Below, in pieces: positions 46,225 through 58,344 of a DNA stretch of 64,000 nt. The translations under genes were made by a program, and so were the position numbers. Position 1 is the stretch's first letter. Each line of letters opens with the position of its first letter. The notes below the pieces were generated by a model, which saw only the letters and a program-made list of their open reading frames with translations, had not been told where the DNA came from and did not search any database. Source of the DNA: Mytilus trossulus (taxonomy: Eukaryota; Mollusca; Bivalvia; Mytilida; Mytilidae); assembly GCF_036588685.1 (NCBI RefSeq), contig NC_086381.1, forward strand, positions 68,889,436 through 68,953,435, in the 5' to 3' direction.

Positions 46225-46305
46225 AGATGTGGTATGATTGCAAATGAGATCCCAACTCTCCACAAGAGACCAAAATGACACAGACATTGACAACTATAGG
46301 TCACT
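46225..46305 (+). repeat. Mussel R1 repeat 5' part
   Basis: AGATGTGGTATGATTGCAAA, CTCTCCACAAGAGACCAAAA and GACAACTATAGGTCACTTTA. Confidence 0.7.
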
Positions 46306-47874
46306 TTAAAACAGCCACTATGTTTGTTCCGGCGGAACTTTTCAACTTGTTATTTCGTTCCGATGGAACTTCAACTAGTTGTTTTATTCTGAGTGCAGTC
46401 GAATCTGTCCAGACTTAACTAATCGATCAGATCGGTAATCGAACACTAATCGATCATATTTGATCAGTAATCGATTGATGACTTGAAGTCATCGATCAGT
46501 AATCGATCAAACTCTCTCGGGAGTTTGATCGATTAGTGATCGATTAGATTACTGATCGATTTAAGACCGATTACTGATGGATTAGTGATTGATTAATGAC
46601 AGATTAGTGATTTTATTATCATTGAGAAAACAATGCTATTCCAGAAATAAGACTTATGAAAGACATCAGTTGTGAAATAAAAGTTCCATGGAAATAATTT
46701 CACCATTGCCAAAATTACTTGGAATTCTAGAATTTAAAATCATTTCACTGATAAGAAGATACTGGAATTTTTTTTCATGATTTTGCCAATATCGTTTGGA
46801 AATTTGAGTGTAAAGGATTGAATCAATACTTATAGAAGACATCAGTTTTAATTTTTTTTAGTTTTGAATTTATGTCTCTGTCTAAATATGCAAAAAAAAT
46901 CCAAGATTTAGTCAGTAAAACATGTGTATACAATATGCAGTCGTAACCAAGAGAAGGGTATCTGATAGGTTAGCCCTAACATATTCCTGATTAAAAACTA
47001 CATTTTTGAAGGTTTACCCGTGTCTATTAGTACAATAACTATGACGTTTTGAAAGGCTATTGAATTTTTTTCTTTTACGCCTTTCATTGACGGAAGGTGT
47101 CAAGGCAAAATTTAAAAATTGCCATCCAAGATGTCATCTAATTAGTTTCTGACATTTGTGAAATAAACAGGCAAGTTGAAAACTGAACCTCCATCTAAAT
47201 TTCAAGATTTTATCATGAAATATGTAATAGTGCTTGAAATAGTGACCATGGTGACCAGCCCATCCCTACCACTCAATTTATTCATCAACACTTCCTGCCA
47301 AAGTTTACTCAGGAATGCAATAATCATTCCATAAAATTTCTAGACCTTGAAATCCCCATGCAAAGACGAACACATCAAAATACTGGTGTTTAAGATATGA
47401 AATGCTTTAAAAAAAATACAGAAAAATTCCAACATTTTCATAAAAACCCAAACCAACCCATTTTGAACTTTAAATCCTATATTAAGGTAGCACTACAGTC
47501 AGAATTTTCTGACTCCAATCAACAGTCTTTAAAGATTAATTTCTCTAAAACATATAAATACACGAATTCCACTGGGAACACCCAAGGAGTGTTCTGATAC
47601 CATTACTATATCAATAGAACCACACACTTTGTGTCTTTGATGCTCTAATGCTGTAAATTTTGCATTATATGTGAACTGTCCAACACTAACTTGGCATTGT
47701 GTCTCTAATATTTAATTAACTGTGCATTTGTATTCAGATATCGCAGATCAAATTTATTCGTTCTTTGTGTAATCATACGTTTTTTGATTGAGTTAAGTCT
47801 GCTAATTGATATTTTATCGTATGTTTTTATATGTTGTGATGTTATGCTATTGTTTCAGAAAAAGGGAGAAGGTT

Positions 47875-48195
47875 TGGGCCCATTAAAACGTTTAATCCCG
47901 CTGCAAATGTTTGCACCTGTCCTAAGTCAGGAATCTGATGTACAGTAGTTGTCGTTTGTTTATGTAATATATACGTGTTTCTCGTTTCTCGTTTTTTTAT
48001 ATAGATTAGACCGTTGGTTTTCCCGTTTGAATGGTTTTACACTAGTAATTTTGGGGCCCTTTATAGCTTGTTGTTCGGTGTGAGCCAAGACTCCGTGTTG
48101 AAGGCCGTACTTTAACCTATAATGGTTTAATTTTTAAATTGTTATTTGGATGGAGAGTTGTCTCATTGGCACTCACACCACATCTTCCTATATCT
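47875..48195 (-). repeat. Mussel R1 repeat with long 3' part, nested
   Basis: Reverse orientation, from TGGGCCCATTAAAACGTTTA and CACCTGTCCTAAGTCAGGAA to GTTGTCTCATTGGCACTCAC and ACCACATCTTC. It is the longest R1 copy with that tail, inside the 46409-50855 element. Confidence 0.7.
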
Positions 48196-48199
48196 ATTT

Positions 48200-50285
48200 G
48201 GCGGGAGTTTGACGTCACAGATTTGACCAACATCTACAATGTAGTAATTAAATATAGACAAAGCTCCGCCTCTTTCCAGACAGTCTAAGATAAGAGAATA
48301 ACATGATTGACCAGCTGCATATAATCAATGTTTATCATCATTATATATAAAGAATAATTTTCATTTAAATTTAAAAAAAAGAAATAAACTATTTCTGAAA
48401 TAAGCTAGAACATTAAGAGAAGTGTGCATAAAAAACTATGTTCATAAAAAGATCACCTCTTTTTGAAAATACACTTTTCCTCAGATTTTTTTTTATTTAA
48501 TGGAACTGAAAAATTACACTTAAACTGAAAATTAGTTAAAATGCATAAAACTGTATTCAAAAACCAAGGGAACAAATTTACACAGGCAGTCAGAGGTTTT
48601 TAATACTTTCCAACTCTTTTCCATAAAATTTTATTTTTATTTTTGGTAGATTTTTTTCCCTTTAGATTTTTTTCTTTTTCTCTGTTCACTTCCCTGTTAT
48701 ATAAATTATTTTCGATGCAAAACAATGAGATAAGACTACAATATTTCTCTTGTGGTCAGGGATTAACAGCTGGACACTGGCATCAACAGATGATTGACAT
48801 ATTATTATTATCTTATTAAAACAGAATATTCAATAGGTGCTACATTGTCTATTATATCCCATTAAAACCTATCCATAGGATTCAAAAGAAATAGAACATT
48901 GGTGAATAAATGAAATGACCTATAAAATAGTATGAAGGTCACAATTCCTTCAAAATATTTCACTGTGCAGAACTAATTAATGACCATCACCATGTAAACC
49001 TCACATGTAAACTGATATTCTTATAAGACAAAATTCTACCAGGAAACACTTAATCTAACATTTATTGAACTATAGGTTGAAATAGTTAGAAAATCAAAAA
49101 AAACAAAAAAATCTTAATTCAAATTAACTGATTTTACAAAATTATGAAAAGAATCAATAAATCAAAACAGTGATACAAAAAAATGACAAAAAGAAGGGTG
49201 GTCTCTGCTGAAAGTTTCCCTTTAATCAACACATTTTCAGAAAAAAACTCTAAACATTGCTACACGTATCAATGATTTGTCCAGAACAATGATTTGTAGT
49301 TGCACTATGCAACTACAAATCATAGGTAGATATAACGGCCTTATTTATAAATTTAAAAACAAATATGTAACACAAAAACAAACGACAATCAATTACAGGC
49401 TCCTGACTTGTGACAGGCACACTCAGCAGGCACATACTCAGTTCTTTTTAAAAACATCTTTAATTTCTTATTCATATTCATTTTACTAATCTTTAGTAAT
49501 ATAAGCTTTCATGTGAAAATAAAACACTAATCACAAATACTCCACTATTGTCTTGTATTAAGACTATTTTAAAATTTCAGAAAAAAGGGGGGATCTTCTG
49601 TATGTAAATTCAAAAGTCAATAGACAGTTTTCCACTGACTCTGATAACAATCTATTTATTTTATCAGTATTTTGCAATCCATGGTAGAGTCATAGTCCAC
49701 AGCTGGTCATTTCAGGTCAGTTTTCTACAATATTGTGATAATTAGACAATATCCTGCTGTGAAGACTAACAAGTGTGTTTGAATAAATGATGTATCAATT
49801 ACCTGTTGTAAAATTGGTAAATGTTCTGGCTATTTAGTTGTGACCTAAAATCTGGCATTAGTTAATAATGTTATAGGACAAACCCTAAATTTCATCATAA
49901 AGTTAAGGATATATATCAAATTCCACAATTTATTTGTGTTGATTAATCCTTATATAAGAAAAATACAGATTTTAATATAATATTAACTTGGTTGCAATTT
50001 TCATCCTCTTAATACCAGATAATAACATCACAAGTGTCTGAAGCTGATATTATATGTCAAAATTTATTTTGATGTGTTAACAAAGGTCATTTACTTAAAA
50101 GGCATCAAATATTTATCGAACCATGGAAGTATATATATACTACTATATTCAAGTCAAATGTTGTTGTTAAATTTTTATTTTTTTTCACTCTTTCGGTCTT
50201 TTGGAAAATGTGGTTTGTGCTGTATTTAGACCCCTCTACAACCAAATTTGTTACATGCACACATATAAAAAATAGGGTCTTTATA
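48200..50285. other. Interior of the 4.4-kb element, no gene
   Basis: AT-rich; an R1 tail fragment lies at about 49365-49435 (AATTACAGGCTCCTGACTTG). AACAATGATTTGTAGTTGCA / TGCAACTACAAATCAT at about 49285 is a small palindrome. No coding frame is supported. Confidence 0.35.
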
Positions 50286-51004
50286 TCGATAATAATGACA
50301 TCTTGGATGGCTATTTTAAATTTTGCTTTGACGCCTTCCGTCAATGAAAGGCGTAAAAGAAAAAAAATACAATAGCCTTTCAAGGCGTCATAGTTATTAG
50401 GACTAATATACATGGGTAAACCTACAAAAATGTAGTTTTAATCAGGAATATGTTAGGACTAAGCTTTTATATACGCTTCTCTTGGTTACGACTGCATTTT
50501 ATATAAACATGTATTACTGAGTAAATCCTGGAATTCCAGAAAATTTTGGCAATGGTGAAAATATTTCCACGGAATTTTTATTTCACAACTGATGTCTTCC
50601 ATAAGGAGGTGGCTTATTTCTGGAAAAGCATTGTTTTCTCAATTATAATACAATCACTAATCTGTCATTAATCAATCACTAATCCATCAGTAATCGTTCT
50701 TAAATCGATCAGTCATCTAATCGATCACTAATCGATCAAACTCCCTAGAGAGTTTGATCGATTACTGATCGATGACTTCAAGTCATCAATTGATTACTGA
50801 TCAAATATGATCGATTAGTGTTCGATTACCGATCTGATCGATTAGTTAAGTCTGGATCTGTGTATTAAATATAGGTGCAGTAGTCATAGGTTAATTACTT
50901 ATTGAATGTGGTAGATTTATATATAGCATGTACAGTAAAATAAAAACAAAATATGAAATAGACAAATACATTTCTAAAAATAGTTTTGAAATAGAAAATT
51001 ATTA

Positions 51005-51440
51005 TGTAAAATGCGAGTAAGTGACCATTTCTTGGAAAAAGGGAGGGGTAGATATCAAAGAATTCCAAGAGAAATTAGAATACGTAAACATTGTAATATA
51101 AATGCGGTTGAAGATGAAACCCACTTTTTCTTAAAATGTAAAATTAATAAATCTTTAAGTAATCAGCTTGAAAAAGATATAAATAATATATGTCCAGAAT
51201 ACTTTAATTTGTCTGAAACAGATAGATTACAATTAAATCTATCTTCATTTGATATTATGCAGCTTACTGTTCCGTTCACTAAAAAAGTCATTTGCACTGA
51301 GGGGAGTGGACACAACGCCTGCATAAATATTATTGTTTTACCACTTTATATAATATGATGTTTAATATGTTAATTTTTCTATTGTGTATATTGTATTGTA
51401 TTGTTTGTATATGCTTTCAATCCCCAGGGGTATAAATGTG
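51005..51440 (+). pseudogene. LINE retrotransposon 3' end (115-codon frame)
   Basis: The frame 51011-51358 reads RVSDHFLEKGRGRYQRIPRE then CNINAVEDETHFFLKCKINK: the C-terminal zinc-knuckle-like region of a non-LTR reverse transcriptase. The 3' tail ends about 51440 (AATCCCCAGGGGTATAAA). 5'-truncated; same family as 17870-18320. Confidence 0.75.
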
Positions 51441-52259
51441 CATTTCATAAATTAAAAAAAAATTGATAGATCAGAAAGAATATGTGATTTATGTTACAGA
51501 AATGTGTTAGGAAATGTATTTCATTACAGATATGATTGTACTTTCCGGCTTTAATGCTGAAAGGATGAAATGTTTGCCTGCAGATATTAGTAAAGTTAAA
51601 AATAGTATGAGTTTCTCTAATTTAATGAACAGCAAAGATAAATTTGTTCTTGTTGGCTAAGCCAAGTTTTGTAAAATTGTAATTGCAACTTTTAATCAAT
51701 GTAACAATTTGATGCAGAAATGTAGATACATGAGGCAATACAGGCTCAACAGAACATAGACCGAGGTGACCACAAAGGCTCTTTAGTTGTTTAAACATGA
51801 ATTTTAAGAACAATGTCGAATGTTTTTCGCTTGATAGATTTTTGGCAAAGATGTTTAAGTACTGGGTTATTTGAAAGGACGTAATACGATTTCTAAGCAC
51901 GGTATTCTAACTCAAGTATGACTTTCTTGTTTTTATACTCTCGACATGTAAAGTTCAGCTTGATTAAATGTTATGAATTACTTACCCTTATTGTAAAAAA
52001 AACTTCCATATCCAGCAGACTATATGCCAGGTCTTTCTTACAACCAATGACAAACAATTTGGAGCGATATTTAAGGAGGGTTTCCAAGGATCTAATTGCT
52101 CGTTGGCTGTATTTACCCTCAATAGTTGAACAAATATTCCACAAAAGGGATATTTCAATGACAGGGAGAAATAAAGCAATAAACGTCCAGCAGGACCGAT
52201 GCATTTGTCTAAAACATCTCCGATATCGATTCCGCGTGGCTTTCTTATTAACACACACA

Positions 52260-53180
52260 CAGGGGCGTGTCCAGGATATTTGAAAGGGGGCGTAGAATAA
52301 AATATTTCGCCGACCGAAGCGAGGCGAAAACATTTTTGGACCTTTTTGGGGCTTAAAAAAATGAAATAAAAGAGAATTGCACAAATGTAACGGTTTCTGA
52401 CTTAGAGCATGTATATTTTATAGTTAAAGTGTCAGGGTGTGACATTTTTTATGCCGAGTTCTCTCCATTAATTGTCTATGGTATATTAAAATGATTGGAT
52501 GGATCTTAACAGCAGTAGACCAATAACGAGAAATTCCAAACTCAAGGGTATAAGGAGTAACTTAACATTTCAATTCTTAGGCCAGGATTTTATGAACGAG
52601 AGGCGTGATTACGGTTGAGGGTCCATGGGGAAGCTCAGAAGCTCCTGAATTTCAACAATTTAGCATCAAATTATGAAGTAATCCCTCTATTTTTGATTAA
52701 GTTCTGGTTTCGTTGAACGACACACATGGTACAAGACAAATAAACACTGAAGAATAAAGTTCTTTCGTTCTGAGTATTGCTTTAATGTGGAAATATACAT
52801 ATTTCTAGTATACATGTACCTTGACGCCAAACCTAAAATGAACACAGAAAAATACTGACGGACTCTCATTTTCAATTACTAGAGTGGATTCATTAGAACC
52901 ATTTTACGTGGATTTCTCATGGCGTAATCGTCAATAATTTATCAAAATCAAGTTTAATGTCTCTGTGAACATATAAAAGAAGCAGAGCATTTAGGCGATC
53001 CTCCTCAGTCATGGTGCTTCTCAAATCATTCTTGATCAACTTAAGGGATGAGTTAGCTCTTTCGGTGGAGCTTGACGTGACGCTCGTCAAAGCAAGTAAG
53101 AAAAGAACTTTCATGATGTTTGGAAATAAAGTCGAGCATGCCCTTACATCTGTTAAGGTTGATGTTATTGACTGTTTGTT
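52260..53180 (-). mobile_element. hAT-type transposon, 3' remnant
   Basis: One end, CAGGGGCGTGTCCAGGATAT, begins at 52260 and has the CAGGGGCG form typical of hAT ends. The minus-strand transposase C-terminus lies 650 bases in. The other end is not found; after about 53180 the sequence passes into T and G runs. Confidence 0.6.
52917..53175 (-). pseudogene. hAT transposase C-terminal dimerisation region
   Basis: The minus frame ends at 52917 and includes LFPNIMKVLFLLALTSVTSS, ERANSSLKLIKNDLRSTM, and LNALLLLYVHRDIKLDFD. The ER.NS.LK..K..LRSTM...RL..L..LHVHRDI arrangement is the conserved hAT dimerisation domain, as in ZMYM1-like/TTF-type transposases. Upstream catalytic parts are missing. Confidence 0.75.
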
Positions 53181-53654
53181 TTTTTTTTGTTTTTTTTTTT
53201 GTTTTTTTGTTAAAGGGGGGGGGGGGGGCGTACGCCCATTACGCCCTTATCTGGACCAGTATCCATTGGTGCATGTTCATGGTTAAAAATTTGGAGCTAT
53301 ATCAGTTTGCGCTAAAATTATTAAAAAGCACGGTGACCTTTCCTTGGTGTTATTTTAATTGCCGTCCGGCGTACAAATATTAACTATAACAACCTACATA
53401 TGTATACCAAAAGCCGTCGGCCATGCAAACAGAGAATTTTCTACCTTCGTGGACTGGAAGTGTGGCATTTTGCGGAATCCCTGTAAACATCTAGTGTTGC
53501 TACTACCGTGGGCTGTAAAGATTTTGTTGCACATGACAGAATAAAATTGAGAATTGAAATGCAGCGAGAAATCCCCGCACCCGGAGGAGTCCTTCAACTG
53601 GCCATTCTTGGTTGGGACCCTATCTATACTTCTACACGAGAAGGAGTTTAGTAT

Positions 53655-53830
53655 GGCGTTCATTATCACTAAACTAGTATATATATTTATTAAGGGGCCA
53701 GCTGAAGGACACCTCTGGGTGCGTTGGATTGAAGACCTATTGGTGACCTTTTGCTGTTGTCTGCTCTATGGTCGGGTTGTTGTCTCTTTAATTGGCACAT
53801 TCCCCATTTCAATTCTAAATTGTATTCACT
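53655..53830 (+). repeat. Mussel retroelement 3' tail
   Basis: ATGGCGTTCATTATCACTAA, GGGGCCAGCTGAAGGACACC, GGTGACCTTTTGCTGTTGTC, CGGGTTGTTGTCTCTTTAAT; the same tail as after the reverse-transcriptase remnant at 29716. A short inverted copy of part of it is at about 53564-53605. Confidence 0.6.
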
Positions 53831-54740
53831 GCATATAAAATTGAATTTAAACTCTCCTGCATTCTCTCGTAATCAGACTCATATTTCTGGCGAACAGTTT
53901 TTCCAATTAATTTCCTATGAGTATTACATTTCGGAAAACTCATTGTTGTTATCGTAGCGAAAACAACTTTACATCCTATATTGTCATACGTTTCTCAAGA
54001 TCTGACATAGCTTCTTTTAAAATAAGTGCAATATGATCCTTCTCTAAATAAAGATATGATTCTTCATATTTTTCGTTCTAGATACGAACCAAAGAACATA
54101 TATCTGGAATCCCGGAAACAAAATATACTATCTTTAAATGAACAACCGAAAAAATGACGCGTGCTAAAGCTGTGTTATGCGCGTTTGTTCATAAAAGGTG
54201 TAAAAGTAAAATTCGTTATATTTATTCATTCATTCATTCCATTTTCTGTTTCATCATACTCATTATGACGATTGACTGAGACTGACGACATTTCTAATAT
54301 ACGTTACTGCACAATTTCATATACACGTCACTACACACCTGAACGATTTAACAGGTCGGGACCACTACCTTATATGGAAATGCATAAATTAGCATACTTA
54401 TGTTCTCGCACATGTAATTGTTTATTTACTTGTGACGCAATTTATTTTTACTTAGGTTTTTGACCAATCCACTACATGAGTCACAATGCATGATGGACTA
54501 CTACGTGTTTACAATCAACCAAGAACACGTGTTATTTACTGAAATACAACACATTTTTTCGTGCAATGCGGGATTCACAATTTCGCTTAGGTTTTCATTT
54601 TGTGTATCCTCATTTATAGTTCGTGATATAAAGAATTACTTCCATGCTCAGATTAACGAAGAGTTGTTTCTATGGGAAGAAAAAAGGGTTTGAATTACCA
54701 AACTTATTAAAATACAGCTGATTTCTTATTCATGCAAAGT

Positions 54741-54902
54741 AAAACTTTGGTTGGCTTGCTTGCTTTGTTTGTATAGTTGTTTATACAAGCTTTGAAAATA
54801 AGATTGACATCTTTAAACAATATATATAAAGGCATAGTTTAACTTGTATATTTTATATTTTGTACAATATACAAACAAAGCAAGCAAGCTAACCAAAGTT
54901 TT
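54741..54902. mobile_element. 162-bp MITE
   Basis: Terminal inverted repeats of about 35 bp: AAAACTTTGGTTGGCTTGCT at the left, complement ending GGTTAGCTTGCTTGC-type at the right. No clear target duplication. Confidence 0.75.
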
Positions 54903-55004
54903 GCTCTACATCCATTAGGAAATAAGCTGTAATGATTTTATTCATATGTATGTGCGACAAGGTTGAAAATATTTGTGAAAATTGCAGCGTTGGATCTATA
55001 ATAA

Positions 55005-55280
55005 AAAAAAAAAGAAGATGTGGTATGATTGCCAATGAGACAGCTGTCCACTAGAGACTAACATGACACAGAAATTAACATTTATAGACCACCGTACGGC
55101 CTTCAACAATGAGCAAAGCCCATACCGCATAGTCAGCTATAAAATCCCCGATATGACAATCAAAAACAATCCAAACGAGAAAACTCACGGCATTAATTAT
55201 ATAAAAAAAAAATGAACGAAAAACAAATATGTAACACATTAACAAACGACAACCACTGAAATACAGGCTCCTATACAACA
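55005..55280 (+). repeat. Mussel R1 repeat, long copy
   Basis: AGATGTGGTATGATTGCCAA through ACCGCATAGTCAGCTATAAA to CAACCACTGAAATACAGGCT. The 5' end of another copy is at 55655-55700. Confidence 0.75.
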
Positions 55281-55499
55281 TATTTTTATTTCATGGGATA
55301 GATTTCTTGTCCTTTTATATATTTAATTAGGCCGGGTTTTTTTTGTTTGGCTTTGTTATACACAAGTAATTTTTGGGTCATTAAAAGCTTACTTTTCAGC
55401 ATTGAACCTATGACTGCTTACTTAGCTAAATTATGTCTTTGTGATATAACGGGTCTTTCTTGTGTGTGTTTGCATTTTGTACTACAAGTCATTATTTCG

Positions 55500-56465
55500 G
55501 GAATATGAATCCGGGAACGATAACTCGGCGTTTTGCATTTGCGCCGATTTTTTCTTTCATTTGCGCCGATTTTTTTTCATTTGCGCAGATTTTTTTTTCA
55601 TTTGCGCAGATTTGTATACAGGTAAATAACAGGTAAATACAGGTGAAATGATAAAAGAAGATGTGGTATGAGTGCCAATGGGACAAATCTCCATCCCAGT
55701 AATGTTATTTTCATTTATCATTAAAGACCTCCTCTGTTAGCCAGTTGTATATGTTATGAATTGTCAATCATAACATGTATATAACTGTTGTCTCCTGCTT
55801 AAAAGCACTTTGTTTATACTTAAATGACGAATTAAAAATATATGTACAGCATTCAAATCCATAAAAACGGAATACATTCAAATCATAAATCTGTTCTTGC
55901 CGAGTATGTATAGGCAACACATCTCATATATTCCTTTCTTATGATTTCGTCTTTTCTTTATTTTGGCGTTATTGTCAATAACGAAGGTCATCTTTTCTTT
56001 GTCTGGCATACGTTCTTGTGGGGGCTCGCATTTTCTCACAAGTAAGCTATTAAACCAAGAGTTCCAAATGGTGAAGTTGAATTCATACTTTTGTTAATTT
56101 TATGGACGCCATCACATATTGGTTGACTGTTATGGAATGTGTACTTGTATGTTGTTTAAGAATGTATGACATTTGTAACCATAAGGAGCGGAGTGTCAGA
56201 CAATGTCAAACGTGAAGCAGTCATCGATTTCATTTAGGGTAACCCGAAACATTGGGATAGCCATTTGCCAATTGCAATGTCACTTGATTTGTCTGTATAC
56301 TCTGTGCTCAGCTAATGTAAAAGTATGAACTTACCTGTAACTAACCTGTAAATCCAATTAGGAAAAAATATAAAATCGGCGCAAATGAAAAAATGAAATC
56401 GGCGCAAATGAAAGAATGAAAAATTTCAAAATCGGCGCAAATGTCATACGCCCCGATAACTCCAT
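55500..56465. mobile_element. TIR element with CATTTGCGCCGATTTT arrays
   Basis: The left side (about 55525-55615) has four copies of CATTTGCGCCGATTTT or CATTTGCGCAGATTTT; the right side (about 56372-56448) has three inverted copies. The outer ends (ATAACTCGGCG / CGCCCCGATAACTC) are roughly inverted. Exact ends and target duplication are not determined. No transposase. Confidence 0.6.
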
Positions 56466-57585
56466 CTTGCCCGTTAATATAGGGAACTAGCTATTGTATA
56501 TATACCACCATAAAGTCACTGTTAGAATTGATTGAACTAAGTGAATTATGGCTTTTGATTACTTTAGTAACGATAAAATACTGAATTATTTTAATTGAAG
56601 TATTTATAAATAAAAATAGCCTTCTAAACACGAGTGTATGAACTAATTTAAAAATTGTACTATTTCAAATTAGGATCGGCAGCCTTAAATATTTCAAAAG
56701 GATCATTGACAATTGCAATTATATATTTTAGTCCATCCAAAGTGATCGTTAATTACCTATTTAGGAATTAATGATCTCATCAAAATATTTTAAATCTCAC
56801 AATTTATATGAATACTTCAGATATTTGAAAAAAGATGTTTTAAAAAATTGACAGGAAATTAAAGGATCTAATTGGAATGGAATCGACAAATTACGAACAG
56901 ATATGCTTTTCAATTGTGAAAAACATCAACAAAATTTATACATAATCGGGAATGCGGACTGTCCTTCTTAAAATACTCTTCGTCTCACACCGTAACTTCT
57001 GTAACTTATAACCCAGGCGTATATAATACGAATGGTCGACGCGTACATTTGTTTAAATCAATATTTCTAGTATGTTCCAATCTGTCCTTCACCATTGACA
57101 ACGAGTATATATTACATTTTACCAAATTTACCCTTGGACGACATACGTATATCTAATTCTTCTTGCTTTCCTTTTTGGGTGAATGCAAAGTCATGATAAC
57201 ACACAAGTATATAAATGCCGTGAGAATCCAATCCAGTATGATTTTATAATTAGCATATGATATTCAATTTTACTGCTAATAATTATGTGTTTTGGAGGAA
57301 TATTGCTGCATTATATATCCAACCCGAGCATGATTAATTACAATTCTAATATACGAAGACCCTATATCAATACTGAACGAATAACAATGAAACGATCAAG
57401 AATTGTTGACGTATTTTCTAAACTATGTTAAAAAATAATCTAGAGTTGTCTCTCTTTGTCTGTTGTTTATTGTAATTCACAAATATCAAAATTAACTTTC
57501 TGTATATTAATATATTCATTTGTGTAGAGGTTCAATCCTCTGTATTTCGTTTACAACTAAAAAAAACCAATCCTTTGAATTAAAC
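56466..57585. other. No feature seen
   Basis: AT-rich sequence without supportable exons or repeats. Confidence 0.3.
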
Positions 57586-57591
57586 ATACAT

Positions 57592-57597
57592 TTTATT
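57592..57597 (-). terminator. Poly(A) signal (minus strand)
   Basis: AATAAA on the minus strand 200 bases beyond the stop codon at 57799, consistent with a 3' UTR. Confidence 0.5.
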
Positions 57598-57798
57598 ACA
57601 ACAACTTGTATTTACATTTTCATAACTAGAATAAACATTTTAACTTTGTGGCACTACTTTGCCGCTACAGAGTATTCTCTAATATTTTGTTGAGGCGACA
57701 GGGTGACTACCGATTACCGATACACAATGGCTATCAGCTGACCTATGCTGACACAGTGTCATAAAACCCCTGGTAGTTAAACACGGTTACACCACCAC

Positions 57799-58064
57799 CT
57801 ACTGTGGGGAGTGACCGGGGAAAACACTCGTATTACCAATGCTCCAGTTATTTGTGCACCACCTTTTGGCAGGTGTAGGCCTCCCCTCTATAAGATGAGG
57901 TGGAGGATGTCCCAGAGTCACCCATTTGTAGACCCCACCGTTACCACTAACCACATTTTCCAAACCTGCAATTTTAGAACTTGTCAGTCCCAGAGCAAGG
58001 GCCGAGTGAAATAATCCTCCAATCACTACCAGTCTCCCTGGACCTCCCCCATTCAAAATTGACT
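57799..58064 (-). CDS. Candidate terminal exon, unrecognised protein
   Basis: On the minus strand an acceptor-like stretch (CTTAG at 58071, or CTGCAG at 58065) opens a frame that reads SILNGGGPGRLVVIGGLFHS, continues ALALGLTSSKIAGLENVVSG and ends with NTSVFPGHSPQ and TAG at 57799. It is GC-richer than its surroundings and followed by a 3' UTR-like stretch with AATAAA. I do not recognise the protein. A transposon-derived frame is the alternative. Confidence 0.4.
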
Positions 58065-58246
58065 CTGCAGCTAAGGATAGTTGAAGATGATTATTTTCTT
58101 AAAAATGTCTTGTTTTCTTTCCAATTATCTTAATTAACTACTAAAAACTAAAATTAATTCTGGATGCTTAAATCACAATAGTCCATACATAATATGTTAA
58201 AAAAAGTGCTGAATAACGGAAATGTCCAATTCATAGAAACGCAAGT

Positions 58247-58340
58247 TTATTCGAAATTATCTCGCATTGGTTCAATACTATGAGGGTCCGCTTGGATACT
58301 GGTAACCATAGTATTCCAATCAAATACAGCAAACAAGTGC
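58247..58340 (-). CDS. Candidate terminal exon (31 codons)
   Basis: After a strong acceptor (TTTTATATTTTCAG) the phase-1 frame reads HLFAVFDWNTMVTSIQADPH then SIEPMRDNFE and TAA. The peptide looks natural, but no upstream exon or nearby poly(A) signal was found. It could be an alternative 3' end of the same gene as 57799-58064. Confidence 0.35.
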
Positions 58341-58344
58341 CTGA

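Larger units (their letters stand above)
46403..50861. mobile_element. 4.4-kb element with long TIRs rich in ATCGAT dyads
   Basis: The element spans 46409-50855. The left arm (46409 to about 47140) and right arm (about 50288-50855) are inverted copies beginning CCAGACTTAACTAATCGATC. The flanking duplication is ATCTGT (46403-46408 and 50856-50861). The outer 200 bp of each arm is a nest of ATCGATTAC / GTAATCGAT units with imperfect hairpins (GATCAAACTC...GAGTTTGATC; ATGACTTGAAGTCAT). The interior shows no transposase frame and contains an R1 repeat. Confidence 0.8.

Noticed and set aside
51984-52240. Minus-strand candidate exon ending at GTAAGT (51983)
   Set aside because: The donor is good and two frames are open, but the acceptor side runs into a CA repeat and a hAT end, and no partner exon is found.
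57525-57545. T-arm-like GAGGTTCAATCCTC
   Set aside because: No other tRNA elements upstream; a chance small hairpin.
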